From contig SIAF01000005.1 of assembly GCA_009691905.1 (NCBI GenBank), positions 1 to 38,528 of the forward strand: DNA of 38,528 nt, read 5' to 3'. Source of the DNA: Planctomycetaceae bacterium (GTDB lineage: Bacteria > Planctomycetota > Planctomycetia > Planctomycetales > Planctomycetaceae). The first letter of the stretch is position 1, and each line of letters starts with the position of its first letter. A program made the position numbers and the translations under genes. Below are positions 7,587-16,012 of this stretch, piece after piece. The notes beneath the pieces were generated by a model. The model worked only from the letters and a program-made list of their open reading frames with translations. It had not been told where the DNA came from and did no database searches.

Positions 7587-8854
7587 GCCAGAATCTCCGT
7601 GATGGCGTCGGCTTTCGGGTCGGCCTTATGGAACGGCCGTCCCTCATGCCAGAAGGCCTTCGTCGGGTCGAGCCCGACCGCGCGATAGTACGTGTGGAAC
7701 AGGTGTCCGCCGTTGACCTCACGATCGACGACCGCGGTGCCGTTGTCGTTCGTCTTACCGACCACGGCCCCCCCTTGAATTCCTGCACCACCCACGGCAA
7801 TCGACCACGCTTTTCCCCAATGGTCGCGGCCGACGAGGTGATTGATCCGCGGCGTACGACCGAATTCGCACATCACAATCACGAGCGTGCTTGCCAGCAA
7901 ACCACGCTCGGCCAGATCGCTGATGAAGGTCGCGAACGGCCTGTCGAACTCGCCCAGTTGCTCGATGTGAAAATTGAAGTTCTCAGAGTGCGTGTCGTAG
8001 TTCGAGTGGGTCGTCTTGACAAACGTCACACCGTTCTCGATCAGCTTGCGGGCCATCAGGCACTGTTTGCCGAAATCGTGCTTGCCGTACCGTTCCTGCT
8101 CGGCGTCAGGAATCGAACTGAAATCGAAAATGTCTTTGCGGGCGATCAGCGCGGCGGCCTGGTCGTACGAGGCGCTGTACGCCTCGGTTTCGGCCTGACG
8201 ACGTCCCTGGGCGAATCGACCGCTGAGCTTCGAGCGCAGCGCCCGACGCCGCGAATCCTGCTCGGCCGAAAGTCCGCCCGGAAGGTTGATGTTGTTGGGA
8301 GGCGAGCCGGCCGCCAGGCCCACGGGGGCAAATCGCGGCCCCAGGAACGACGCCTCGCGGGCGCTGGCTCCATCGGCGACGTGAATGCAACCGGGAAGCG
8401 GGCTGTCGGCGGGCATCAGGTGCGAGGCCAGCGCCGGGCCGATGTACGGGTATTCGAACCCGGGCTGCGGCCGATGCCCGGTGAGCATGATGTAGGCGCC
8501 TTTTCCGTGATCGTCTTCGGCCGTGTTGATGCCCCGTACCAATGCCAGGTGGTGCATCTGCTGCGCCGTAAACGGCAGCAGTTCGGAAATGTGCACCCCG
8601 GGCACCGACGTGGGAATCGCCTGTAACGGCCCGCCGGTGTCAGTCCCGGGCTTGGGATCCCAGGTCTCGAGCTGACTGACCCCGCCGGAAAGCCAGAACA
8701 CAACCACGCGTTTCTGCGCCGACGTCAACTGCTGGGCGGCTTGTGCCGTGGTCATGCCGCCAAAACTGAGCGCGCCCAGCGCCCCCGCAGCCCCCTGCAG
8801 AAAGGTTCGCCGCGACAGATGCTCGGCCGTCCCGCAAGCGTAATTGCAACGCAT
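7583..8854 (-). CDS. DUF1501 family Tat-exported protein (first of three)
   Basis: This 423-residue protein carries a twin-arginine signal (LSRRTFLQGAAGALGALSFG), so it is probably exported folded. The DUF1501 motifs are present: VVFWLSGGVSQLETWDPKPG near the start and CEFGRTPRINHLVGRDHWG in the C-terminal third. DUF1501 belongs to the alkaline-phosphatase-like clan by fold, and the conserved Asp, Glu and His residues in these motifs could hold metal, but no activity is established. The ATG at 8854 is chosen because a GGGAG ribosome binding site lies eight bases upstream and the Tat signal follows. The stop overlaps the WD40 start. A DUF1549 gene lies upstream, 87 bases away. Confidence 0.92.
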   Translation of the reverse strand: MRCNYACGTAEHLSRRTFLQGAAGALGALSFGGMTTAQAAQQLTSAQKRVVVFWLSGGVSQLETWDPKPGTDTGGPLQAIPTSVPGVHISELLPFTAQQMHHLALVRGINTAEDDHGKGAYIMLTGHRPQPGFEYPYIGPALASHLMPADSPLPGCIHVADGASAREASFLGPRFAPVGLAAGSPPNNINLPGGLSAEQDSRRRALRSKLSGRFAQGRRQAETEAYSASYDQAAALIARKDIFDFSSIPDAEQERYGKHDFGKQCLMARKLIENGVTFVKTTHSNYDTHSENFNFHIEQLGEFDRPFATFISDLAERGLLASTLVIVMCEFGRTPRINHLVGRDHWGKAWSIAVGGAGIQGGAVVGKTNDNGTAVVDREVNGGHLFHTYYRAVGLDPTKAFWHEGRPFHKADPKADAITEILA

Positions 8855-8902
8855 CGTATGTTCTCCCTTTTGCACCGCGTCCGAATAGGTAGAGCAAGTT
8901 CG

Positions 8903-8941
8903 CGTAGAACGGACTCTTAGTCCGTTCGAGCGAATGAACCG
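8903..8941 (-). repeat. REP-like hairpin, copy B, abutting a stop codon
   Basis: An exact reverse-complement copy of the 39 bases at 615-653. It ends at 8941, and the stop codon of the DUF1549 gene is 8942-8944, so there is no space between stop codon and repeat. The internal stem is GAACGGACT-CTT-AGTCCGTTC. It separates the DUF1549 gene from the DUF1501 gene and could slow or partly stop transcription between them, or protect the upstream message. Confidence 0.9.
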
Positions 8942-10639
8942 TTAATGATTGAAACGAAATTCACTGGACGTCACAATCGCCCAGATCAATTCCTGCATGC
9001 AGGCCGTGCGGGGGTCGCCGGTCTGGCCGGCCAGGTAATTCTGAACATCCTGCACGTCTTCGGCGGTCGGCAGGCGGGTCAGAGTGCTCAAATACAATTC
9101 ATCGGCAATTGCCGGCGGGTTCTCTTCAGGAAGTTTCAACAACCGATCGCACAAATTGCCGTTTTTGCGCAGCAGAAAATTCATCATCGCCGGATCGTTG
9201 GCGAGAAACAGCACCTGGTCGGCCGTCGACTCGAAGCTCTCGGCAGGTCGCCCCGGCTCGCCGCCGAACAATTGCGTGAACCGCTGCTCGTAACCCTGCA
9301 GCGTTGTGAACAGCGTTTCTTCAGAGAACTTCTCGCCCAGCGCGATGCGGTGCGCTTCGGTTTCGCCGGTCGCCTGCATCACCGACCAGGCGAATTGTGC
9401 CGGGGTCAGACTTTTGAGCGGGGCGACGGCAAACTGGTCGTCTCGGGGCTCAGGCGCGCCGGCTAAGGCATTTCGCCGGCTCGCGCGCTGATACGTCTGG
9501 CTCAAAACGATCTCACGGATGACCGACTTCAAATCCATCTGGCGCGCCGCCAGTTCTTCGGTCAGCAGCGCCAACAGCAGCGGGTGCGACGGCGGGTTGC
9601 CGGTGTGATCGAGGTCGACCGGATGCACGATCCCCCGTCCCAGCAAGAGCGCCCACAGACGATTCGCCGTCGTGCGGCAGAAGCGCCTGTTGTCGCTCGA
9701 AGCGACCCATTCGGCAAACTTGACGCGGCGGCTGAAGCGCGGCACAGGCCGCAGCGTTTTGTCTTTGTCATCGGGCTTGACGGCATACGCATCGTCGACT
9801 TTGTCGAACTTCGGCTCCGAAATCGTCAGCCCTTCGAACAGCTTCATCCCGCTGCTGCGAGGTCCCTTCGAGACTTTGTCGCGAATCTCGAACACCGACT
9901 CAAACGTCGCCTCGCCGTCGGCTTTCTCGGCGAAAACGACCAGCTTCTCTTTGTCGGTCATCACGAAGCTGCGCACGAAGAATGCCGAAATGCCGTAAAA
10001 GTGCGACTGCAGGTAATCGTCGATGTTTGGATGATTGTGGCACTGGGCGCATTCGAGGTTGACCCCCAGAAACAGCTTGCCGATGTCGCGAGTGATCTGG
10101 TTGACGTCGCCGTCGCGATCGAGGTAGAACCGCGCCGGGCCGCGCTGCGCGGGATCGCTGCCGTCGGCCGTCAGAATCTCGCGGACAATCTGATCCCACG
10201 GTTTGTTTTGCGCGAACGACTCGCGGAGAAATTTCTCCCACTCGGCCAGCGGCACATTCTTTTGCGGCAAGCGCCGCATCAGCAGCACGTCGAATGTGCG
10301 CTGCATGTGCCGGGCGTACTCGGGGGTTGCCAGCAACCTGTCGACCAGCCTTTCGCGCTTGGCGGGGTCGGCATCGGCGAAGAAAGCCCGCGCATCGGCA
10401 GCGCTGGGAATGGTGCCGATCAGATCGAGCGTCACCCGCCGCATGAACTCGTCATCCAACGCCACCGGCGCCGCGAGGGCCTCGTAGCCAGGGGTCTGAA
10501 AGGAGATCAACCGATCAATCTGAACCCGCAACGGCTCGGCTGCATCGGCTCTCGATAGACCGGAACTCAATGCAATCGTTGCCAGTATGGCAACTTGCGA
10601 CAGCACGCCGGCGGCAACCCACGAACGGATCGGCTTCAC
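8942..10639 (-). CDS. DUF1549/DUF1553 protein with a CxxCH motif, without N-terminal cytochrome domain
   Basis: This 565-residue protein has a signal peptide (WVAAGVLSQVAILATIALSS), then a DUF1549 domain (about residues 38-250) with the typical FMRRVTLDLIGTIPSAADAR start and a possible haem-c motif CAQCH (C197, C200, H201). A DUF1553 domain (about 315-560) follows, with FCRTTANRLWALLLGRGIVH. It lacks the extra PSCyt1 domain found in the 802-residue relative at 29835. The GTG at 10639 is preferred to the ATG/TTG frame further upstream because GAGGA lies five bases before it and the signal peptide starts there. It is probably the first gene of an operon with DUF1501, WD40 and EamA. Electron transfer or polysaccharide breakdown has been proposed for such clusters, not shown. 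Confidence 0.9.
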   Translation of the reverse strand: MKPIRSWVAAGVLSQVAILATIALSSGLSRADAAEPLRVQIDRLISFQTPGYEALAAPVALDDEFMRRVTLDLIGTIPSAADARAFFADADPAKRERLVDRLLATPEYARHMQRTFDVLLMRRLPQKNVPLAEWEKFLRESFAQNKPWDQIVREILTADGSDPAQRGPARFYLDRDGDVNQITRDIGKLFLGVNLECAQCHNHPNIDDYLQSHFYGISAFFVRSFVMTDKEKLVVFAEKADGEATFESVFEIRDKVSKGPRSSGMKLFEGLTISEPKFDKVDDAYAVKPDDKDKTLRPVPRFSRRVKFAEWVASSDNRRFCRTTANRLWALLLGRGIVHPVDLDHTGNPPSHPLLLALLTEELAARQMDLKSVIREIVLSQTYQRASRRNALAGAPEPRDDQFAVAPLKSLTPAQFAWSVMQATGETEAHRIALGEKFSEETLFTTLQGYEQRFTQLFGGEPGRPAESFESTADQVLFLANDPAMMNFLLRKNGNLCDRLLKLPEENPPAIADELYLSTLTRLPTAEDVQDVQNYLAGQTGDPRTACMQELIWAIVTSSEFRFNH

Positions 10640-10885
10640 CGTGATCCTCGTGCGAGCGAAAAAACTCAACTCAGTGAAAAACAGACTTAGGCGTTTCCGA
10701 AGCAATCACTTCCCTGGCAGGCGGGTGGGTGGGAAACGATGGACGATGGCCAGTCGTCGACTGCGGAAAACACAAACAGGTAGGAATCTCTTTATCCGTT
10801 ATTCTGACCGATCCGGAAGGCTCCGTCAAGAACAGGGAACAAACGACGACGGCACTCCCGGTTCGGCGTTCAGGTACGCACTTGT

Positions 10886-10964
10886 CGACGCTCCGCGTCG
10901 CATAGAGGAAAGGCTGCAACCGGCGAGCAACTATCGCGAGAAACAGTCACGACGCGGAGCGTCG
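10886..10964. repeat. Pair of 15-base palindromes with the CGC-TCC-GCG core
   Basis: CGACGCTCCGCGTCG at 10886-10900 and its reverse complement CGACGCGGAGCGTCG at 10950-10964. Each is a stem of six with a three-base loop (TCC or GGA), and the two copies can also pair with one another. They belong to the same hairpin family as those at 14298, 14433, 16322, 19538 and 19566. Confidence 0.8.
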
Positions 10965-10975
10965 GAACGCGCGTC

Positions 10976-10993
10976 CCCACGGAGGACCGTGGG
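10976..10993. repeat. Short hairpin 21 bases after the EF-hand gene
   Basis: CCCACGG-AGGA-CCGTGGG, a perfect seven-base stem with a four-base loop, extended outward by a few more pairs after one mismatch. It lies 21 bases beyond the stop codon of the EF-hand gene (11015, minus strand). There is no U-run after it, so it is not a classical Rho-independent terminator. Confidence 0.75.
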
Positions 10994-11014
10994 AACGAGG
11001 ACTTCGGCGCACCA

Positions 11015-12070
11015 CTACGCTTTGACGCCGTCCTGTTTTTTAGCGGGCTTGATTTCTTGAATCGCTTTGCGGAGTTCGCCGCGATCGAGGTAGCCGTCGC
11101 CGTTAGCGTCGAATTTTCCGAAATTCTTCTGCAGGCGTTTGGGGGCTTCGTCACGAGAGATTTTTCCGTCGCCATTGCCGTCGACTTTGGCCAGCTTCTT
11201 GTTTCGGTCGGGTTTGGCTTTGGCCGCCTCGGGGGCGACTGCCGGGGGTTTCGCCGTCGTGTCGACTCCCTTTTCTGCCGGGGGCGCGGCCCGCTGGCCG
11301 CTGGCCGGTCGCATTTCGGGGCGGCCTCCGGGGGGACCGAACATCTCGCGCGGGCTGAGAGCACCATCCTGATCGGTATCCAGCTCGTCGAACAGGTCGG
11401 CGGCATGCTGCAGTTCTTCCTTACTGAGTTTTCCGTCGCGGTTTTTGTCGAGCCTGCGGAAGAACGCCGGACCGCCCCCCGCCCCCGGTAATCCGCCAGG
11501 CTGGCCGCCGCGCATCCGCTCGACCGATTGGATGTACTCGTCTTTGGTCAGCTCGGTCTTCCCGAGCCGCTCGAACGGCGATTTCATCCGCTCGCGCATC
11601 GCTTCAGGAAGTTCGCTTTGCTGAAGTTTGCCGTCTTTGTTGCGGTCCAGACGGTTAAACAGTTGCGTCGGGTCGGGCATACCGCCGGCCCCTTCCGGGC
11701 CGGGTCGTCCCTCGCCGGCGGGGGCCGGACGACGCTCGTCGGGCTTGAGCCCCGCCACGAACTCGGACTGCGTCAATTCGCCATCGCCGTCTTTATCGCC
11801 GACCCGCAGCAGATGTTCGAACGACGACCGCCGCGCTTCCGGAATCTCGTCGGCCGTGAGCTTGTCGTCGGAGTTCGTGTCCAACTCTTTGAAAAGCTGT
11901 TCCGGCGATTTTGCGTTGATGCCGGCCTCGGTGACGCCCGCTTGGGTCTTGGGGGCTTGGGGTTTGGCGGCTCCTTTGGTATCGGCCGGAGTCTCGCCGG
12001 CGAGTCCCGACAGCGGCAGCGTGAACGCCAGGGAATACACGACGAATTGAATCCAACGATAAGCAGTCAT
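11015..12070 (-). CDS. Secreted EF-hand protein with seven calcium-binding loops
   Basis: This 351-residue protein has a signal peptide (IQFVVYSLAFTLPLSGLAG) and seven EF-hand loops of the Dx(D/N)xDGxhxxxE type: DTNSDDKLTADE, DKDGDGELTQSE, DRNKDGKLQQSE, DKNRDGKLSKEE, DTDQDGALSPRE, DGNGDGKISRDE and DANGDGYLDRGE. They are separated by Pro/Gly/Ala-rich linkers. Calcium binding outside the cytoplasm is very likely; the partner is unknown. The ATG at 12070 is preferred to the longer upstream frame because a GGAG ribosome binding site lies about eight bases before it and the signal peptide starts there. Secreted EF-hand proteins of this kind are frequent in planctomycetes. folP lies upstream on the same strand, 131 bases away, so the two may or may not share a transcript. 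Confidence 0.9.
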   Translation of the reverse strand: MTAYRWIQFVVYSLAFTLPLSGLAGETPADTKGAAKPQAPKTQAGVTEAGINAKSPEQLFKELDTNSDDKLTADEIPEARRSSFEHLLRVGDKDGDGELTQSEFVAGLKPDERRPAPAGEGRPGPEGAGGMPDPTQLFNRLDRNKDGKLQQSELPEAMRERMKSPFERLGKTELTKDEYIQSVERMRGGQPGGLPGAGGGPAFFRRLDKNRDGKLSKEELQHAADLFDELDTDQDGALSPREMFGPPGGRPEMRPASGQRAAPPAEKGVDTTAKPPAVAPEAAKAKPDRNKKLAKVDGNGDGKISRDEAPKRLQKNFGKFDANGDGYLDRGELRKAIQEIKPAKKQDGVKA

Positions 12071-12201
12071 GACGCGAACTCCAGAAAAATCGGAATTGCC
12101 GATCCGGACGCAGCCTGAACAAATGATCTCTGCCGCCCAGATTATTCTCCAGACGAACACTGTAAATTGCCCTACCCCAATGAACAATGAACACCGGCCG
12201 G

Positions 12202-13146
12202 CTACCGATGTTCCGGCACATCCTGTGAAATAAGCGCCGCAGTCGGCCCCCCCAGGATCGCCTGGCATGCCAGAATCGCATCGCGACTGGCCGCCACGTC
12301 ATGCACCCGGATGATCTGGGCCCCCAGCAAGACTGCGGCGACCGATACGCCGACCGTCGCAAACAGCCGCTCGTCGACGGGACGCCCGAGCAACCGCTTC
12401 AAAAATCGCTTGCGGGAATGGCCGATGCACACCGGGCGGCCCAGTTCACGAAGTCGGCCGATGCTTGAGAGCAATTCCAGATTGTGCTCGGCGGTCTTGC
12501 CGAAGCCGATGCCGGGATCAATCGCGACCCGGTCGCGGGGAATCCCCTGCCGCTCGAGCGATTCCAGCCGCTGCTTCAGAAAGTCGCATACTTCAACCAC
12601 GACGTTGTCGTAGTGCGGGTCCTCCTGCATGGTTTGCGGCGTTCCGCGAATGTGCATGCAGACGACGCCGACCCCGGTCTCGGCACAAAGCCCGGGCATT
12701 TCCGCATCGAAGGCCAGGCCCGAGATATCGTTGACGATGTGCGCTCCGGCCGCGATCGCCTCGCGCGCGACGACGACCTTGGTCGTGTCGATCGAGATCA
12801 AAACGCGCGACAGATCGGCCATTCGCCTGACGATGGGTACGACACGATGCAGTTCTTCTTCGGGGGGGACGGGAGCGGCGCCGGGGCGCGTCGATTCTCC
12901 GCCGATGTCGATGATGTCGGCCCCCTCCTCGACGAGCCGCAGCGCCTGATCGACGGCCGCTTCGGTCTCAAGAAATCGACCGCCGTCCGAAAAGCTGTCG
13001 GGGGTCGTGTTCACGATTCCCATGAACAGCGGCGTGCGGCCGATCGCCAGCGTTCGACCGCGCACCTGCCAGCACCGAAACGCCGAATCGAGTCCGCCGA
13101 GAGGATTGCCAGTAGGGAGCATAAGCGTTGGGCTCAAGTCGATCAA
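12202..13146 (-). CDS. folP: Dihydropteroate synthase
   Basis: This 314-residue protein joins 6-hydroxymethyl-7,8-dihydropterin diphosphate to p-aminobenzoate in folate synthesis, in the cytoplasm. The family signatures are clear: FMGIVNTTPDSFSDGGRF (pterin and diphosphate loop), then ADIIDIGGESTRPGA, HIVNDISG, IDPGIGFGKTAEHNLELL and the C-terminal CIGHSRKRFLKRLLGRP. The length is slightly above the usual 270-290 because of an N-terminal extension. A TTG at 13146 is preceded by GAGG five bases upstream and is my choice. An ATG at 13122 is the alternative but lacks a ribosome binding site. The bases GTGAGGTATAAT just before also resemble a -10 box. Other folate genes are not nearby. Confidence 0.95.
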   Translation of the reverse strand: MIDLSPTLMLPTGNPLGGLDSAFRCWQVRGRTLAIGRTPLFMGIVNTTPDSFSDGGRFLETEAAVDQALRLVEEGADIIDIGGESTRPGAAPVPPEEELHRVVPIVRRMADLSRVLISIDTTKVVVAREAIAAGAHIVNDISGLAFDAEMPGLCAETGVGVVCMHIRGTPQTMQEDPHYDNVVVEVCDFLKQRLESLERQGIPRDRVAIDPGIGFGKTAEHNLELLSSIGRLRELGRPVCIGHSRKRFLKRLLGRPVDERLFATVGVSVAAVLLGAQIIRVHDVAASRDAILACQAILGGPTAALISQDVPEHR

Positions 13147-13301
13147 TTATACCTCACTCGGGCATCAGTGAGACGTTCTTGGCGAGCCGTGTGCCGTAAG
13201 GTCACGGGTTTCCGGGGACGATCAAGAACCCGCCGCCTTACCGTTTGATTTGCGTCCGGTTATCGAAAACAGGCGCTATCGTACTAACGGAAACCACGAA
13301 T

Positions 13302-13349
13302 CGGGTGCCACGGACAGTCCCGGCGCGCCGGGACTGTCCGTGGCACCCG
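13302..13349. repeat. Perfect 48-base palindrome with no loop
   Basis: The 48 bases read the same on both strands: each 24-base arm runs CGGGTGCCACGGACAGTCCC then GGCG, and the centre is between 13325 and 13326. The palindrome lies 62 bases after the stop of purQ (13412, minus strand) and about 155 bases before the start of folP. A degraded relative, with the same opening CGGGTGCCAC, is at about 15964-16012. Confidence 0.92.
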
Positions 13350-13411
13350 GCAAATCCGCCACTCTTTGACTCTTGAACCCTTGAACTCTTCCACCCGCGC
13401 GCAGCGCGCCC

Positions 13412-14182
13412 CTACCCGAAATACTCGACCGCGTTGCGAAACAGCTTCAGCCCGGCCCCTTCGTCGGTGGTCGGTCGGTTTCGCGTCCAGTGCGGGTGCT
13501 GGGTCGAAAAAATGTGCCGCTCGGGGTGAGGCATCAAACCCAGCACACGTCCCGAAGGGTCGCACAGCCCGGCAATATCGGCAATCGACCCATTGGGGTT
13601 GTCTTCCGGCAGGTACTGCAGGGCAATCTGCCGTCGATCATGCCAGCGCGCCAAAACCTGCTCGTCGCGGATGGCGATTTTCCCCTCGCCGTGCGCCATC
13701 GGCAGGTAAATGTCGTCTATGCCCTTGAGAAACACGCTCGAACTGCCGGCCGTGCGCATCCGCACCCATTTCGCGGTATAGCGGCCGTTGTCATTCCAGG
13801 TCAGCGTGGCGCCGGGCAGCGTCGCGGCGCGGCGCGGCCAGTTCTCGGGTCCGTCGGGAAGAATTCCGGCGCGCATCAATACCTGAAACCCGTTGCAGAT
13901 CCCCAGCACCAGGCGATCGGAGATGAGAAACCGGTGCAGTGCATCCCCGAGGCGATATTCGAGTTGTCCGCCGAAAATCGCACCCGCCCCCACATCATCG
14001 CCATAGCTGAACCCGCCGGGGATGCACAGAATCTGAAATTCGTCGAGTCGCGCAGGCTGCTCGAGCAGCCGAAACAGATGCATTCGTTCAGACCGCGCGC
14101 CACACGAGTCAAAAGCAAACGCCGTTTCGAAATCACAGTTGGTGCCGGGAGCTCGCAGAACCAGAACGCGCGGGGTGGGCAT
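13412..14182 (-). CDS. purQ: Phosphoribosylformylglycinamidine synthase, glutamine amidotransferase subunit
   Basis: This 256-residue class I glutamine amidotransferase releases ammonia from glutamine for the purine step FGAR to FGAM. The start VLVLRAPGTNCDFETAFAF and the segment CIPGGFSYGDDVGAGAIFGG are PurQ signatures. The catalytic triad is visible as Cys96 (LGICNGFQVL), His219 and Glu221 (LMPHPERH). It must work with PurL, whose gene is not in the window. The ATG at 14182 is chosen because the family start follows at once; upstream in-frame sequence runs into a repeat element and is not coding. No ribosome binding site is obvious. It stands alone between repeats, so it is probably its own transcript. 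Confidence 0.95.
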   Translation of the reverse strand: MPTPRVLVLRAPGTNCDFETAFAFDSCGARSERMHLFRLLEQPARLDEFQILCIPGGFSYGDDVGAGAIFGGQLEYRLGDALHRFLISDRLVLGICNGFQVLMRAGILPDGPENWPRRAATLPGATLTWNDNGRYTAKWVRMRTAGSSSVFLKGIDDIYLPMAHGEGKIAIRDEQVLARWHDRRQIALQYLPEDNPNGSIADIAGLCDPSGRVLGLMPHPERHIFSTQHPHWTRNRPTTDEGAGLKLFRNAVEYFG

Positions 14183-14297
14183 CGGACGCCATTCGTGGGT
14201 GTCAAAGTCGGGCCGGGACGATTGAGCCGGTATTCTAGAAAACGGGGCGGCGGCTGGCGACGGAGCGCGGTGAGGTCGGACGAGACTTTCAAAGAAA

Positions 14298-14460
14298 GTA
14301 GTCTTCATCGCTCCGCGTGAAGAGTGCGAACGCCAGCAACAACCAACCGGGTAATCGCACAAACACGTGATTGCCGGAGGCCATGTGGAGAAATCTTTGC
14401 GAGTGCCCGCGATCAAAGTGCCGCGTCCCGAGACTCTTCACGCGGAGCGATGAAGACTAC
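14298..14460. repeat. 163-base element with perfect 28-base inverted ends, copy 1
   Basis: The left end (14298-14325) and the right end (14433-14460) are perfect 28-base reverse complements beginning GTAGTCTTCATCGCTCCGCG. Each arm can also fold on itself (TTCA-T-CGC-TCC-GCG-TGAA). The 107-base middle has no gene. It contains a 26-base run (GAACGCCAGCAACAACCAAC then CGGGTA) that recurs with two changes at 16191-16216. The right end lies 15 bases beyond the stop codon of the DUF1501 gene at 14476. The size and ends look like a MITE or paired REP; no target-site duplication was recognised. Confidence 0.85.
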
Positions 14461-14475
14461 ATTAAATCCGCTGCC

Positions 14476-15927
14476 TCACGCCTCGCCGAAGAGGCGGCGG
14501 AGCGGTTCGCCTTCGGCCACGCGGTAGGGGCGGCCGAGCGTGTCGTGAATTTCGCTGTGCGGGTCGATGCCGAACCGCCAGAAAATCGTCGCGGCCAGAT
14601 CGGCCGGTGTGACCGGGTCGACCGCCGGAAAGGCCCCCAACTTGTCGCTGGCGCCATACACCGCACCGCCGCTGACCCCTCCGCCGGCGATCAGCAGGCT
14701 GTAGCAATCGGGCCAGTGGTCGCGGCCCGCGTTGCCGTTGATGCGCGGGGTCCGCCCGAATTCGCCGGTGGCGACCACCAGCGTCGAATCGAGCAAGCCC
14801 CGTTCGTCGAGGTCGGTAATCAGCGCCGCCAGTGCGCGGTCGGCCGGCGGCAGCAGGTGATCTTTGTGATTCGCGAAGTTCTTGGTATGCGCGGCATCCC
14901 AATTAAGTCCCTGCTGCAGAAAATCGTGGACGTTGATGAAGGGAACCCCCGCTTCCACCATGCGCCGCGCCACCAAGAGGCTTTGTCCGCGCATTGGAGC
15001 GGCAAACGCATCCTGCGGCCCGCGCGGGGTCGCGGGAACCTGGGCCGACGCGCTGATGCCGTACCGCGCCCGGGTGCGCGGATCTTCCTCGGTCAGGTCG
15101 ATCGCGCGGCGGACGGCGTCGGTCGCCAGCAGTTGAAACGCCTTGTCGTAGTATTTTTCCAGCGGTCCGGCGGTTTGGGCCTCAGGATCAATCGCGAGTC
15201 GCTCGAGCAGCCGGCGGCGATCTTCCAGCCGCGCGAGCGTCATCGTCTCGGGCATGACCAGCGACTCGGCGCGAAACCGATTGGCGGCCGGATCGGCGAA
15301 AACCCACAGTGGATCGTACGCCCCCCCCAGAAACCCCGCCCCCTGACAGGGAGTGTTGACCACGTTGTGAAACACAAAGGGAATGGCGGCCGAGGGGACC
15401 GCCAGTTGCCTCTCACGCTGCATGTAACCGACGATGCCGCCGTGGCTGGGAAAGAATTGCGGCGTGGGGGCGAACAGCTCGCGATCGGGGCCGCCGATGG
15501 GCCGGCCTGTGTGTGTGATGATCGAGGCCGAGTCGTGCAGCCGATAGTCGTGAGACATGCTGCGGACGATCGCCGCTTTGTGCATGACCTGCGCCAGATG
15601 CGGCAGATGCTCGGAAACGTGCAACCCGGGAACCGTCGTCGGAATCGACTGAAACTCACCGCGAACCTCAGCCGGCGCGTCGGGCTTGGGGTCGAGTGTG
15701 TCGAGGTGACTGGGACCGCCGTAATAGAAGATGAAAATGCACGAGCGGATCTTGCCCCTCTCCGGCAGCACATCATCGGTGGCCCGCGCCTCCTGAGCGC
15801 GATACAGCCCCGGCAAACTCAAGCCCGGAAGGGTCAGCCCCAAACCCGCCCCGGCGGCCGCCTGCAGCAGCGATCGACGATCGATCGGAGCCGCAACGAA
15901 TGCGGTGTTGTGTGGCTTGTGTGCCAT
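14476..15927 (-). CDS. DUF1501 family Tat-exported protein (second, without a DUF1549 partner)
   Basis: This 483-residue protein starts with a twin-arginine-like signal (IDRRSLLQAAAGAGLGLTLP) and carries the DUF1501 motifs FIFYYGGPSHLDTLDPKPD near the start and TGEFGRTPRINGNAGRDHW late. It resembles the long subgroup in which conserved His and Asp residues line up with metal ligands of the alkaline-phosphatase-like clan; activity is unknown. The ATG at 15927 is the natural start for the signal peptide. Unlike the other two DUF1501 genes here, it has no DUF1549 neighbour and lies between two copies of the repeat element. Its stop codon (GCGTGA) is inside sequence shared with the other repeat copy. 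Confidence 0.9.
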   Translation of the reverse strand: MAHKPHNTAFVAAPIDRRSLLQAAAGAGLGLTLPGLSLPGLYRAQEARATDDVLPERGKIRSCIFIFYYGGPSHLDTLDPKPDAPAEVRGEFQSIPTTVPGLHVSEHLPHLAQVMHKAAIVRSMSHDYRLHDSASIITHTGRPIGGPDRELFAPTPQFFPSHGGIVGYMQRERQLAVPSAAIPFVFHNVVNTPCQGAGFLGGAYDPLWVFADPAANRFRAESLVMPETMTLARLEDRRRLLERLAIDPEAQTAGPLEKYYDKAFQLLATDAVRRAIDLTEEDPRTRARYGISASAQVPATPRGPQDAFAAPMRGQSLLVARRMVEAGVPFINVHDFLQQGLNWDAAHTKNFANHKDHLLPPADRALAALITDLDERGLLDSTLVVATGEFGRTPRINGNAGRDHWPDCYSLLIAGGGVSGGAVYGASDKLGAFPAVDPVTPADLAATIFWRFGIDPHSEIHDTLGRPYRVAEGEPLRRLFGEA

Positions 15928-15963
15928 GCGGCAACCCTGGTGCCTGTCGGCTGGAAAAAATTG

Positions 15964-16012
15964 TCGGGTGCCACAGACAGCGATCCCGGCGTGCCGGGAG
16001 AGTCGTCCGTGT
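15964..16012. repeat. Degraded palindrome related to 13302-13349
   Basis: Begins with CGGGTGCCAC as the perfect palindrome does, keeps a central CCCGGCGTGCCGGG stem (ten of its bases paired around GCGTGC) and ends with an imperfect GTCCGTGTG. Several substitutions and small insertions break the outer stem. It lies 37 to 85 bases before the start of the DUF1501 gene. Confidence 0.6.

Larger units (their letters stand above)
10640..11014. other. Gene-free stretch of 375 bases with three hairpins
   Basis: No supported gene lies between the EF-hand gene stop (11015) and the DUF1549 start (10639). The right part holds three short palindromes (10886-10900, 10950-10964, 10976-10993). The left part, about 10650-10880, is plain sequence that probably carries the promoter of the DUF1549 operon, though no clear boxes are seen. 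Reading frames here are unsupported. Confidence 0.6.

Noticed and set aside
9584-10558. A 324-codon plus-strand frame inside the DUF1549 gene
   Set aside because: It is opposite a gene with clear domain motifs and has no recognisable domain itself. The same applies to other long antisense frames over PSD1, GlnA and MATE genes.
14298-14460. Extending purQ upstream through this region as a longer N-terminus
   Set aside because: The longer frame crosses the repeat element and reads as low-quality Cys/Arg/Ser-rich sequence. The PurQ family start is at the ATG at 14182.
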